Assembly: GCA_001465115.1 (NCBI GenBank)
Contig: CP013614.1
Span: 2,542,001 to 2,606,000, forward strand
Direction: 5' to 3'
DNA length: 64,000 nucleotides
Origin: Enterococcus silesiacus
GTDB lineage: Bacteria; Bacillota; Bacilli; Lactobacillales; Enterococcaceae
The notes beneath the pieces are model-generated. The model made no database searches. It was not told where the DNA came from and saw only the letters and a list, made by a program, of their open reading frames with translations. The position numbers and the translations under genes are program-made. This document shows, piece after piece, positions 26,462 to 35,119 of this stretch (the stretch's first letter is position 1; each line of letters begins with the position of its first letter).

Positions 26462-28954
26462 TTAAATTTCCACTTTCATAATTCCTTGTACTTTATTCCT
26501 AAGGGCCTTCTTTGCTCTTTCATTTAAATTAATTTTATTAATTAAGGAGTTGGCGTTCCCTTGATTTCCTTTTAAAGCTTCAATAAAAATTTTGCATTTC
26601 ACAAAATCTGTATAATAACTACTATTCTTAGAATTGAATTTATTCATACTTTTTAATACAGATTCTAGTCCCCTTAAATTACCAGTCTTCTCAAAGAAAT
26701 CAATTTTGAACAACAATACGTATATGCTATCTGGAAAAAGATTATCAGCTTTTTCAACAAAAACTTCAGCACCTTCTATATTATCATTCATGTAAAGTTC
26801 ATACTGAGCAGACATAATTAAATACATATTTTTTGCCTTGTCAGAAGGGATTATTTCTATGTCTTTTAATAATTTTTCCATTATAGGTTTTTTTTCGTCT
26901 ACGGAAAACCTGCTACTTCTTTCATAAGATAAAACTTGGTAGTACGCATGTATATGATATTCATTACTTCTATTATTCTCGTAATTTTCTTTCGCCATAT
27001 CAAACGCTTTTTCATAATTTTCTGTTTTGTTGTAAAGTAAAACAAGTTCTCTTTTAGCTTGGGCATAGTTTGGATATTCATCTAAAGAAGATAACAATCT
27101 ATCTATTGCCTTTTCGTAATTTCCTATGTGCCTATAATAAAATCCGTACAGAAAATTATGTTGCGCCCCATTAATGTGTCTAATTTCTTCATTAAATCTA
27201 TTCAATTTCTGTCTGGCTAAAGCACTACACAAGTAAAATCTAATTTCACTTAATATATATGGATCTAAAAAAGTAGATGCTTCTAGAACTTTATCAGCAA
27301 GTTGAATAACATCTTTATCATTAGATTTACTATCATAAAGATCTTTCATCGTCTTCAAATAAAAAGAAGGGATAAGCATCTCATCAGAAATTTCGCTTGA
27401 TAATTTCAATTTTTGTTGGAAAATAAAAGTTCTATCTGCATAATCAAAATAGGTATCTTTTGTTTCCATACTAGACTTAACAAATGTTGAAACATTTTGT
27501 TCAAACTCTTTGTTTAGTTTTAAATGTTGTCTTGAAAAATAATTTTTTATAGCAGTGTTCATAATTAAATATTCTGATCTAGAGCCAATAAAGGAACATA
27601 TTCCTCCAGCAAGAAATTTTTCTATATATTTTAAATATTTTTTTTCTTTATTCAGCAAGTTATTTAAAGTTTCAATACTTATAAAATCAAATAAAGATAT
27701 TAATTTTAGAATTTGTAAAGCTACTTCATCATCATTGTATTCTGAAAGAAGTATAATAACCTTATCATCCCCAAAATTAGTAATAATGTCAGTATTTTCT
27801 TTTAAATAATGAATACCTTCCGCTTTTGCTACCTCTGCTGAAAAAAATACTTCTTCTGGTAATCCAGTTAAATAATTGGATATGCTTTCTAAATCTTCGT
27901 TATTTATGTTTAATCCAATTAATTTTGAATACCTCATCAGTAAACGACTTCTATCTTTTTTACTTAATTCGTCGATTTGAAGACTAAATATATTAGGCAA
28001 TGAATAAAGTAGTTTATACATAGGTTTATATTTGGATGCAATGCACAACACAACATCATTAAATTCTCCAGACTTAGCAATCTTTTTAGATAACTCCACA
28101 AACCAAGGAGTTAACTCTCTATAATGAGATACAATTGCGCCTTCGTCTTCAATTAAAATAATATCTTTTGAATTATTTACATCCAATAAGATTTGATAGG
28201 CAATATCAATTTTTTCTTCAATGGTTTTTGTCATTAAATTTTCTGTATTAATATTAGAATAACCTAGGTCTTCTATTGAAAGTATTAAGTTCTCTATACT
28301 TTGATGTCCATCCAAAACCAATATAGGCATTGAATAACTTTCTTTTATGACATCTATTTTTATTAATCCCCTCTTTAAAAAACTCCTCCTACCAATTGAA
28401 TTAATTCCTGATGCGATTAATATGTTAGGTCTAGCGGAATTAAAGTTATCCATTCTATCTTCAAATTCCTCCATTTTATCATTTCTTCCTACGTATAAAT
28501 TATTTTTTTCTTTTATTCTTGGATTAATCATCCAAGAAATTTCAACAGCTCGTGAAATAATTTGCCGAGCCGCTTTCTTAGGACTTGTAATCATTCTAAT
28601 ATTATATTGCTTTAACCATTCTGGAATTCTATTATCTTCATGATTGATATTAGGATCAATTATAATTGGAAAAATACGTTCTTCATCCGGATTACTTAGT
28701 TCTAGAAACTCAGACTGCATAATTTCTTTTTGTACCCATTCTGATTCTAATGCCTTATTGGATAATAACAAAACAAATAAATCTGTTTTTTCAATCCATT
28801 CTGATATCTCTAAATTAATCTTTGCTCCTTCTTCAAAAGTATGTGCATCAAAAACTATTTTATCTTTTCCTAAACTGTTGTTCAAAGCTTTAACTAAATG
28901 TTCTGCGTAGAAAGCTTTATCACTGCTACTATGTGAGATAAAAATACGCTTCAT
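26462..28954 (-). CDS. TIR-ATPase-TPR (NLR-like) defence protein
   Basis: An 830-residue, three-part protein. The N-terminal TIR domain (1-about 140) begins KRIFISHSSSDKAF and has SEWVQKEI, placing Glu77 where NADase TIR domains such as SARM1 have their catalytic Glu. A STAND/NACHT-like ATPase core follows (about 155-430): SGINSIGRRSFLKR is a degenerate P-loop with Arg for the usual Lys, and IILIEDEGAI may be Walker B. The rest (about 590-820) has TPR-like helical repeats (GFYYRHIGNYEKAIDRLLSSLDE). Such TIR-NLR-like proteins are known or suspected abortive-infection systems in which a sensor triggers NAD destruction. AGGAGG precedes the start. No second gene is linked. Confidence 0.82.
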   Translation of the reverse strand: MKRIFISHSSSDKAFYAEHLVKALNNSLGKDKIVFDAHTFEEGAKINLEISEWIEKTDLFVLLLSNKALESEWVQKEIMQSEFLELSNPDEERIFPIIIDPNINHEDNRIPEWLKQYNIRMITSPKKAARQIISRAVEISWMINPRIKEKNNLYVGRNDKMEEFEDRMDNFNSARPNILIASGINSIGRRSFLKRGLIKIDVIKESYSMPILVLDGHQSIENLILSIEDLGYSNINTENLMTKTIEEKIDIAYQILLDVNNSKDIILIEDEGAIVSHYRELTPWFVELSKKIAKSGEFNDVVLCIASKYKPMYKLLYSLPNIFSLQIDELSKKDRSRLLMRYSKLIGLNINNEDLESISNYLTGLPEEVFFSAEVAKAEGIHYLKENTDIITNFGDDKVIILLSEYNDDEVALQILKLISLFDFISIETLNNLLNKEKKYLKYIEKFLAGGICSFIGSRSEYLIMNTAIKNYFSRQHLKLNKEFEQNVSTFVKSSMETKDTYFDYADRTFIFQQKLKLSSEISDEMLIPSFYLKTMKDLYDSKSNDKDVIQLADKVLEASTFLDPYILSEIRFYLCSALARQKLNRFNEEIRHINGAQHNFLYGFYYRHIGNYEKAIDRLLSSLDEYPNYAQAKRELVLLYNKTENYEKAFDMAKENYENNRSNEYHIHAYYQVLSYERSSRFSVDEKKPIMEKLLKDIEIIPSDKAKNMYLIMSAQYELYMNDNIEGAEVFVEKADNLFPDSIYVLLFKIDFFEKTGNLRGLESVLKSMNKFNSKNSSYYTDFVKCKIFIEALKGNQGNANSLINKINLNERAKKALRNKVQGIMKVEI

Positions 28955-29043
28955 AAATCATCCTCCTAAATTATATTATTTATCTTGAAATATTATCTGT
29001 ATAATCATTGAATACATTTATTATCATTCTTTTAAATTCTATT

Positions 29044-29652
29044 TTAGAACATTAAGTCAGATAAAGAAACAAAAAACTTTTTATCATTATTCAAACTCAA
29101 CGAAATATCAACAAACTCCCCACTAGTCCCTAAATCATAATCCCTCCCAATAGCCTCATAATCAATATAATTCGCCAAATGCTCAGGAATATCATAATAT
29201 CCCAAATCTACCAAAGCATATCCAAACTTCTCATGGTCGCTCACTCCTGTTTCATCTAATTCAATAATAGTTATCTCAGCTCCCATATTTTCTGCAATCA
29301 CCCAAACCACTTCATCTGGATAACTCATATAAGCTTCTAAACTATCATATCTTTCTGCTAAAGATTGAGGAAAATCATACTCTCCAACAGAAAAAGGCAC
29401 GTCATAATCAGTAATAAAATATTCTTCATACGAATAACCAAATTCATCCACAAACTCATTTCCCACACAAATCGTTTGATACGCTTGCGCCAAGTCTTCC
29501 TCATCAAATGGAAAGTGCAAATATACACCTAATAAAAATCCTTCATTATACGCTTTAAAATTAGTTAAATATATCCAATGATCGCTATCTCCGCCCACTC
29601 TTTTTCCGTCTTGCTCCATCATCATTTCTTCCGTTACTTTTACTAATTCCAT
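29044..29652 (-). CDS. ardA: Antirestriction protein ArdA
   Basis: A 202-residue, very acidic protein matching the ArdA of Tn916-family elements (Orf18 type). ArdA mimics B-form DNA and inhibits type I restriction enzymes, helping incoming mobile DNA to establish. Features: HWIYLTNFKAYNEGFLLGV, the acidic EEYFITDYDVPF, and the C-terminal FGYALVDLGYYDIPEHLANYIDYEAIGRDY block. I start at the ATG at 29652 after AGGAAG. Its 5' half is duplicated at 16.5 kb. Located next to the TIR gene, so defence and counter-defence sit together. Confidence 0.9.
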   Translation of the reverse strand: MELVKVTEEMMMEQDGKRVGGDSDHWIYLTNFKAYNEGFLLGVYLHFPFDEEDLAQAYQTICVGNEFVDEFGYSYEEYFITDYDVPFSVGEYDFPQSLAERYDSLEAYMSYPDEVVWVIAENMGAEITIIELDETGVSDHEKFGYALVDLGYYDIPEHLANYIDYEAIGRDYDLGTSGEFVDISLSLNNDKKFFVSLSDLMF

Positions 29653-29785
29653 CTTGTTCTTCCTCTCTTTGTCTTTTTGACCATCCATTTTGTTTCGAGC
29701 TGAGGCGCAGGTTGTTAGATGCAATCCTGACGATTTTCTCTTCTCTTTTAGTTTTCAAAGTTTATGTATCAACTTTCAATGAATG

Positions 29786-29940
29786 GTTCATTTTGCTCTT
29801 CGCTTTCGGCGCAATTGACACAGCAATTTTTTTGATTGACGGAAAGGACGAAGTATTCGAAGGCTTGTCCTGATTCCTTGCAGGCAATCAAACAAAATTG
29901 CTAAATTGCATCGTCCGAACTCGAAAGGGCAGAATGGAAC
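29786..29940. repeat. Large imperfect palindrome, copy 2
   Basis: The same branched stem as at 16984-17138: outer arms GTTCATTTTGCTCTT / GAAAGGGCAGAATGGAAC and inner arms AGCAATTTTTTTGATTG / CAATCAAACAAAATTGCT. The two copies differ at a few positions, mostly in the apical part. Confidence 0.6.
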
Positions 29941-30023
29941 ATGATAGAAAGACATAAGGTTGGAAAAGTAAAACACATAAAAAAAGAAGCTTGCGTATGC
30001 AAACTTCTATCAACTCATTGTCT

Positions 30024-30113
30024 TTAATTGTTTTTGTTTTTCTCAATATCTAAAATGCTATCAATGACATCTAAAATCTCGTCTTGTTGTGAAGATAAAG
30101 ATAATTTATTCAT
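30024..30113 (-). pseudogene. 3' fragment of XRE regulator gene
   Basis: Thirty codons reading MNKLSLSSQQDEILDVIDS and ending IEKNKNN, matching the C-terminus of the XRE gene at 17222-17551. The HTH part is missing; an unrelated sequence begins right upstream. It is the edge of the duplicated segment. Confidence 0.85.
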
Positions 30114-30127
30114 GTTTATTTACACTT

Positions 30128-30361
30128 TTATTTCCCCTTCTTATTCGGAAAAGGTACTTTCACACCACTAACCCCACAAATATAATTCATATCAACATTG
30201 TAAAACTTAGCAAGTTTAATCATAGATTCTAAAGGTATTCTCGTCTTCCCATATTCATAATCAGCATAAGTTCTCTGACCCACGTTTAACAATGCGGCAA
30301 CTTCTCTCTGAGTGTAATCATTATCCTCACGTAATGTCCTTATTCGTTTAATATAATCCAT
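30128..30361 (-). CDS. Small XRE-family regulator, tandem copy A
   Basis: A 77-residue HTH protein: YIKRIRTLREDNDYTQREVAALL, QRTYADYEYGKTRIP, then a short C-terminal IKLAKFYNVDMNYICG that is common in Firmicute phage/plasmid repressors. I take the second ATG (30361); the first lies directly on the AGAGGG site. Its neighbour at 30466 is about 80% identical, so this is a recent tandem duplication. Confidence 0.82.
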   Translation of the reverse strand: MDYIKRIRTLREDNDYTQREVAALLNVGQRTYADYEYGKTRIPLESMIKLAKFYNVDMNYICGVSGVKVPFPNKKGK

Positions 30362-30465
30362 AATCATCCCTCTTTTTGATTATTCTATCCTAGAGTTATA
30401 AACTCAATCACCATTTAGAGCTATAAACTCTTAAATTAGCTACCTATCATTTAGCTTTAAACTAA

Positions 30466-30690
30466 CTATTTTTTAGGAAATGAGTTCTTCACATTACTAA
30501 TTCCACATATATAATTCATGTCAACATCATAAAATTTAGCTAAGATAATCATTGAATCCAAAGGTATTCTCGTTTTTCCATATTCATAATCAGCATAAGT
30601 TCTTTGTCCAACACTCAACAGCGCTGCAACTTCTCTCTGTGTATAATCATTATCTTCACGTAATTCTCTTATCCGCTTTATATACTGCAT
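30466..30690 (-). CDS. Small XRE-family regulator, tandem copy B
   Basis: A 74-residue paralogue of the preceding gene with the same HTH. Starts at 30690 with AGGAGAC upstream. Both copies have a repeated block with AGAGTTATAAACTC upstream (near 30390 and 30725), a palindrome that may be their shared operator. A third, decayed C-terminal fragment of this family is at 41.3-41.5 kb. Confidence 0.82.
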   Translation of the reverse strand: MQYIKRIRELREDNDYTQREVAALLSVGQRTYADYEYGKTRIPLDSMIILAKFYDVDMNYICGISNVKNSFPKK

Positions 30691-30810
30691 GACTTGTCTC
30701 CTTTTCTAATTATTTTACGATAGAGTTATAAACTCTATTGACTTTTAGAGCAATAAACTCTAAAATAGGTTTAAGAGCAAAAACAATGAATGAAAAAAAT
30801 AGAAATCATT

Positions 30811-31122
30811 AGGAGGTTCAACATGGCTCACCCAGTAAAAATGATCACCTATCAAGACCTACATAAACTAAATCATTCAATCCAACAATTAAAGAACTGG
30901 CACGAAACATTCAGTTCACTAAAAAACAACACCCAAAATCTTTCTATTCCCGATAACCTCTTTTATGAGCATGAGCGGATATTAAAAACATTAGCTCAAG
31001 AAACACAAAAACTTAAAAGCAAAGGAAAACTGAAAAACATTTTGATTTAAAATCCTAGCTGCAAAATGGGATTTTAAAGTTCATCAGTATTAGCCGAACT
31101 GTTACTGACGAACGATAGATTT
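30811..31122 (+). repeat. Small-gene/hairpin direct repeat, copy 1
   Basis: About 300 bp repeated at 32749-33037: ribosome site, small gene, and a conserved 3' part with two potential hairpins, AAAATCC...GGATTTT and GTTCATCAGTA...TACTGACGAAC. The conserved 3' part is not coding, so it may be functional RNA. Confidence 0.75.
30823..31050 (+). CDS. Hypothetical 75-residue protein, paralogue A
   Basis: Starts at an ATG at 30823 with AGGAGG. The product begins MAHPVKMITYQDLHKLNHSI and is helical and polar throughout, with a Lys-rich tail. A near-identical gene is at 32760-32969. No family recognised. In both places a pair of hairpins conserved in sequence follows the gene. Small duplicated helical proteins of this kind on mobile DNA are often plasmid- or phage-derived accessory factors. 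Confidence 0.65.
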   Translation: MAHPVKMITYQDLHKLNHSIQQLKNWHETFSSLKNNTQNLSIPDNLFYEHERILKTLAQETQKLKSKGKLKNILI

Positions 31123-31158
31123 AAACAAGTAGTTGACTCTCTAACTACTTGTTTTTTT
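31123..31158 (+). terminator. Intrinsic terminator
   Basis: AACAAGTAGTTG and CTAACTACTTGTT form a stem followed by seven T residues. It ends the transcript of the small 30823 gene. Confidence 0.85.
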
Positions 31159-31580
31159 GCAAAATATCTACAAACGAATACGAATATCTTATGATGTTTA
31201 CACAAAGCATTTTAAGATATAACACAACTTAGTTTCAGCTCAAAAAAAGGCTAGAGAGAATTCCTCTAAACCTCATAAGACCCATTTTTACAACTTTTTA
31301 TAGTTCCTTCCATGTGAACTATTGATAACTAATCTGTTGAGAAAATCTAAAAAACGAAATTATACATCATCTTTAATCCTAAATAAGTTTTATATTGAAC
31401 AAAAAACAAATTGACAGAGAAAACGTTTCATAATACAATCATTTTCTAATCAGAATAATAAAGAGTTTTTACTCAATGAAAAAATTATCTTGTTGTTGTT
31501 TATTGCTGTATTTTTACTTCCCCTCGTCAAAAAAGGATTTAAGTAGCGTTATGGACTAAAATTTATGGCCCTGCTGCTAA

Positions 31581-31739
31581 ATACAAACCTACTGCTCTAT
31601 AATAGTTTGGCAAGCTTATTGGTATTCTTCTGTTGCGGCTCAAGTAAGAGGTATGAAACAACCGTTAATCGTAAGTCCTTATGATTTACCAGCATACTTT
31701 AATTCAAGACCTGCCCATGTTGGAACCTGGTCTGCATAG
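31581..31739 (+). pseudogene. C-terminal remnant of an unidentified secreted-type protein
   Basis: An open frame with no start codon that reads WYSSVAAQVRGMKQPLIVSP, then YDLPAYFNSRPAHVGTWSA and a stop. The protein-like composition and stop suggest the end of a lost gene. I do not recognise its family. Confidence 0.4.
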
Positions 31740-31782
31740 GTGGAGACCTATGTATTAATAAAATACAAAGGATAGTACAACT

Positions 31783-32061
31783 ATGAACCTATTTAGATTT
31801 ATTTTTTATATAATTTGGGGCATTCTTGCTTTTTTAATTCCATTTGGTCTATTACGTGTCATAACAAAAGCCAGTTATAATGATTTCTCTGGTAGCGGTA
31901 CAATTATTTATACTACAATGATCATCATTTATGTGATTGTAACTATCCTTTTATCTGTAATCTGTTCAAAAAAGTATTTATATTTTTTAGTTTTGCTAGC
32001 AATACTTTGTATTGTTTATCCGTTACTATTAATTTATTTCCTCAACAATTTTAAAATGTAA
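31783..32061 (+). CDS. Hypothetical small membrane protein
   Basis: A 92-residue protein with three hydrophobic segments (about 4-24, 42-61, 66-87), an N-terminal FRFIFYIIWG and very few charges. Start with AAAGGA upstream. Ends in front of a strong terminator, so it is a single-gene transcript. No function recognised. Confidence 0.6.
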   Translation: MNLFRFIFYIIWGILAFLIPFGLLRVITKASYNDFSGSGTIIYTTMIIIYVIVTILLSVICSKKYLYFLVLLAILCIVYPLLLIYFLNNFKM

Positions 32062-32066
32062 TATAT

Positions 32067-32112
32067 AAACAATCGTATGAACTTATAGTTACGTTCATAC
32101 GATTGTTTTTTG
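32067..32112 (+). terminator. Intrinsic terminator
   Basis: A perfect 15-bp stem, AACAATCGTATGAAC with its complement, followed by six or more T residues. Confidence 0.9.
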
Positions 32113-32220
32113 TAAAATTAATATAGTTTATTCAATTGATTTTTCGACTTATACTAGTTTTTAACAAAGTTTTTCGTTTTACTTTCTTTCTCAGAAAATA
32201 TATTTTCTTCTACTTCTTCC

Positions 32221-32610
32221 CTATTTAACATATACTATACTTTCTTCTCTGCTCTCACTGTTAAGTTCGTAATGGATTGTTACCTTAAGCTCTTTTTCTT
32301 TGAGTTTTGAAAGTTCATTAGTCAAATCCAATTCAGTCTCTTCCTCACTCAAAATATTTGTTGTTATTATTGTAAGACCGCGAGTCTCATCAATCAACTC
32401 CCATTTGTTATTTTTCTTTATTGAAAACTCAGTCTCTGATTCTAAAATCGTAATAATATCTTTGGTCTCATTTTTAATGAACAATTTCATACCTTGAAAC
32501 TTCAAAACAATTGGTGAGACTTCATCCTTTGTATCTTTAATACTACTACCAATTTTTGAACAACCTACTACCAACAATAATAACATCCCTATTAAATAAA
32601 TTTTTTTCAT
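32221..32610 (-). CDS. Hypothetical small lipoprotein
   Basis: A 129-residue lipoprotein with lipobox VVGC at Cys17. The mature part is rich in beta-branched residues (VSPIVLKFQGMKLFIKNETK, IITILESETEFSIKKNNKWELID), fitting a single immunoglobulin-like beta fold; that is a guess. GGGAGG upstream. Isolated from its neighbours. No specific function recognised. Confidence 0.65.
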   Translation of the reverse strand: MKKIYLIGMLLLLVVGCSKIGSSIKDTKDEVSPIVLKFQGMKLFIKNETKDIITILESETEFSIKKNNKWELIDETRGLTIITTNILSEEETELDLTNELSKLKEKELKVTIHYELNSESREESIVYVK

Positions 32611-32748
32611 CCGTTTTCCTCCCTTGATAACAAATAAATCATATCACAATAAGGTTTTAAAAAAAAACTACTTTAAATTTACTCATTTTTTTAAGAAACT
32701 CATATCATACATTTTTGTTTACTATACTATTAAAATCAACAATAATAA

Positions 32749-33037
32749 GGAGATTCAACATGGCTCACCCAGTAAAAATGATCACCTATCAAGATCTACA
32801 TAAACTAAATCATTCAATCCAACAATTAAAGAACTGGCACGAAACATTCAGTTCACTAAAAAACAACACCCATAATCATTCTATTCCCGATAACCTCTTC
32901 TATGAGCATGAACGGATACTAAAAACATTAGATCAAGAAACTCAAAAATATTTTGATTTAAAATCCTAGCCGCAAAATGGGATTTTAAAGTTCATCAGTA
33001 TTAGCCGAACTAATATTGATGAACAATAGATTTAAAC
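32749..33037 (+). repeat. Small-gene/hairpin direct repeat, copy 2
   Basis: Second copy of the repeat at 30811-31122, same orientation. The 3' non-coding hairpin part is as well conserved as the coding part, with compensating changes in one stem (GTTCATCAGTATT with AATATTGATGAAC). Confidence 0.75.
32760..32969 (+). CDS. Hypothetical 69-residue protein, paralogue B
   Basis: Nearly identical to the 30823 gene over its first 63 codons but with a shorter tail (YFDLKS). Start at 32760 with AAGGAG upstream. Same conserved hairpin pair follows. Unknown function. Confidence 0.62.
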   Translation: MAHPVKMITYQDLHKLNHSIQQLKNWHETFSSLKNNTHNHSIPDNLFYEHERILKTLDQETQKYFDLKS

Positions 33038-33125
33038 ACTCTCAGCAACTTACCAAACTACTTTCCCACTTTTTGAAAACAGTTAAAAAACATAGTATAA
33101 TGACCAAACACAAGGAGGGGTTATT

Positions 33126-33338
33126 ATGGCATTTCAAATTAAACTAAATGAACAAGAATTATCCATTCAAGGTGTACAATTTCAAACAAAAAAAGAATAT
33201 ACCATAATGAAGAACTCTTTAGGTTCAAGTATGTACGAGGGATTCGAGCCAACAAAAGACATGGTTCAGCTTCTAAAAGACATTCATGATGGCAAGAAAA
33301 GCAGAAATGATATTCTTTCTTTTGTCTTAGAAAATTAA
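33126..33338 (+). CDS. Hypothetical 70-residue protein
   Basis: A small acidic-basic protein with a strong AGGAGG site. Its C-terminal half (PTKDMVQLLKDIHDGKKSRNDIL) is helical and recalls antitoxin VbhA-like or Fic-inhibitor segments, but lacks a firm motif, so this is a weak suggestion. What follows (33339-33590) has remains of coding sequence but no intact partner gene. Confidence 0.55.
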   Translation: MAFQIKLNEQELSIQGVQFQTKKEYTIMKNSLGSSMYEGFEPTKDMVQLLKDIHDGKKSRNDILSFVLEN

Positions 33339-33451
33339 CTCATAACTAACTCTTATAACTATATAGATACCGAAAATCTTTACACTTCTCCTAATTCAAA
33401 GATTAAAAATATTCCTACTATTGACGATTTAGGAAAGTACCGTTTAACAGA

Positions 33452-33553
33452 ATAGCTGAATTAGCTAAAATCCCTTTACCCCAGTGGTTTCAAGCTTCTA
33501 TTATTTTATCGAGTGGGCATGACACCACAAGTTTTGAAACCCCTTATTTATAG
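33452..33553 (+). pseudogene. Short coding remnant
   Basis: A 33-codon frame with no start reading IAELAKIPLPQWFQASIILSS and ending ETPYL. The stop at 33551 is in place. It looks like the end of a lost gene; family not recognised. Confidence 0.35.
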
Positions 33554-33590
33554 GACTTCTCAAAGCTTTTTCTTTAAAGGAGGAACAAAC

Positions 33591-34364
33591 ATGAAAACGA
33601 AAATGCCTGAAATTCTTTCTTTCATTTCAGAAGAAGCTGTTAGTAGAAAAATGACCAGTGAGGAAATTGCCGTTCACTTTGGTTATGATAAACATCACTT
33701 TAGTCGGAAATTTAAAGAAATAAATGGATTCAGTGTTGTTGAACTTCTCTCTAGTTCAAAAGTTGAAAAGGCAATCTTTGAACTTGATGAAGAAAAACGA
33801 ATACTCGATCTACAAGAACGTTCAGGTTTTGAAAGCAGCGGTAGTTTCACGAATACGTTTAAAAAATATACAGGTAGTTCACCTAAAGAGTACAAAACTG
33901 AAATGAGTGAAATTTTTTATGATGTTAAACGTTTTGAAACGGATGATCAGGATCAGTCGATAGCGCATTTTGAAGAAAAGAGTCAGTCTTTTTGCACCGT
34001 AACGATTGAAGTACCGGATGGATTTGAGATGGGGATTATATTTATTGGACTTTTCCGTACACTTATCCCGAATCATATGCCGATATCTGGATTAGCGACT
34101 AAAAATTTAATCGGAAATAAATTGAAAAATATTCCAAGTGGAGACTATTATTTATTAGCTTGTGGGATAAGCCATTCCAATAATATTCTATCTTACTTTA
34201 ACTTAGGCAATAGTTTGAGGGGGAAAGAAGATGACAGGTTATCTTTTCCAAACTGTTCTGGCAATCATTACACGATTAAGCTGAGAGAACCAATACCAGA
34301 AGACCCACCCATATTAGTGAATGTGGGAAAACTTTTAATCTCCCGTTTAAAGAACACAATCTAG
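33591..34364 (+). CDS. AraC-family transcriptional regulator
   Basis: A 257-residue protein with the AraC double HTH at the N-terminus (about 1-105: MTSEEIAVHFGYDKHHFSRKFKEI and LDLQERSGFESSGSFTNTFKKYTGSSPKEYK), and a C-terminal domain of about 140 residues that may be an effector-binding domain. In most AraC proteins the HTH is C-terminal, so the order here is the less common SoxS/Rob-like order. Start at the ATG at 33591 with AAAGGAGG; an upstream in-frame start at 33513 is unlikely. It probably controls the downstream VOC protein gene or a distant target. Confidence 0.85.
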   Translation: MKTKMPEILSFISEEAVSRKMTSEEIAVHFGYDKHHFSRKFKEINGFSVVELLSSSKVEKAIFELDEEKRILDLQERSGFESSGSFTNTFKKYTGSSPKEYKTEMSEIFYDVKRFETDDQDQSIAHFEEKSQSFCTVTIEVPDGFEMGIIFIGLFRTLIPNHMPISGLATKNLIGNKLKNIPSGDYYLLACGISHSNNILSYFNLGNSLRGKEDDRLSFPNCSGNHYTIKLREPIPEDPPILVNVGKLLISRLKNTI

Positions 34365-34428
34365 GATAATATTATCTGACCGTGAAATGATAAAATAACT
34401 GTAAGTTAATGAAATGGAGGAAATAGTT

Positions 34429-34785
34429 ATGAGTTTAAATGTAAAGAGTATCACTGTAGGTCTACCAGTAAGTAATTTGGAGGAGGCTGCAAGTTGGTAT
34501 GAAAGACTTCTTATGAGTGATGAGAAAATTAACCCTGTTGAAGGCGTTATTGAGTATCCAATTGGTTCTGTTTGGATTCAACTTTTCGAAGAAAAAATTA
34601 ATGTTTCAGAGAACGGTTTACGTTTAGAAGTGGAAGATTTAGACACAGAATTTGAACGTTTAAAAAAACTTGGTGTAATTGTTGATGAGGTGATTGAGGA
34701 TGTACCAGGTATCATTCGATACGTTGATTTCTCTGATCCAGATGGCAATAAGTTATCGTTTTATTGGTTATACGATCAAGAATAG
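34429..34785 (+). CDS. VOC (glyoxalase/bleomycin-resistance) family protein
   Basis: A 118-residue single-repeat VOC-fold protein: start ITVGLPVSNLEEAASWYERLL, end VRYVDFSDPDGNKLSFYWL. Such proteins are metal-dependent lyases, dioxygenases or drug-binding proteins. Start chosen at 34429 with TGGAGG. It follows the AraC-type regulator by 64 bp and has its own terminator. No substrate inferred. Confidence 0.82.
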   Translation: MSLNVKSITVGLPVSNLEEAASWYERLLMSDEKINPVEGVIEYPIGSVWIQLFEEKINVSENGLRLEVEDLDTEFERLKKLGVIVDEVIEDVPGIIRYVDFSDPDGNKLSFYWLYDQE

Positions 34786-34810
34786 ATTGAAACGGTGCTT
34801 ATATAACGCT

Positions 34811-34842
34811 AAAACGACGGATAAATGATTCGTCGTTTTTTT
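34811..34842 (+). terminator. Intrinsic terminator
   Basis: AAAACGACG and CGTCGTTTT surround GATAAATGATT, followed by a T-run. Confidence 0.88.
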
Positions 34843-34936
34843 ATTTTAGAAATAATGCTTAAGTGGAATAAAATATAACGTTGACTTGATTCTCTATGTT
34901 ATGCGAAACACGTTTATTTTTTAGAATGATATTGGC

Positions 34937-35119
34937 ATGGATCTCTCTACAGGAATCAAAATTTATTTAACTAAGGTTGTTAAGGAGCAAGCGATTCCAT
35001 TCACACTTTCTCTAGGTCAAGACGATCTATCTCAAGCACTGAAAGAAATTGAAAATGGTAATTACAAGACGTTTAATAATAAACAAGAGCTAATGAAAGA
35101 ATTAAACAATGAAGATTAA
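34937..35119 (+). pseudogene. dinJ: DinJ/RelB-type antitoxin, N-terminally truncated
   Basis: The 60-codon frame reads MDLSTGIKIYLTKVVKEQAI and matches the second half of a RelB/DinJ antitoxin. The first about 25 residues, which form the ribbon-helix-helix DNA-binding arm in this family, are absent; the ATG present lies inside the conserved region. The toxin start overlaps its stop by about 11 bp, the usual coupled arrangement. Not expected to function. Confidence 0.75.

Larger units (their letters stand above)
29351..30114. repeat. Duplicated ardA-hairpin-XRE segment, copy 2
   Basis: Near-identical to 16545-17313 in the same orientation. This copy includes the 5' half of the intact ardA and ends inside an XRE gene that has lost its 5' part. 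Direct repeats this long could recombine and delete the roughly 12.8 kb between them. Confidence 0.9.
31051..31782. other. Region with hairpins and a gene remnant
   Basis: It holds the conserved hairpins of the repeat, a strong terminator at 31123-31158 and, near 31.6-31.74 kb, a remnant frame. The rest is AT-rich with no recognisable gene. Confidence 0.5.

Noticed and set aside
33511..33521. GAGTGGGCATG as a second att copy
   Set aside because: It matches GAGTGGGAATA at nine positions only, and lies in a coding remnant; too weak to name as a junction.
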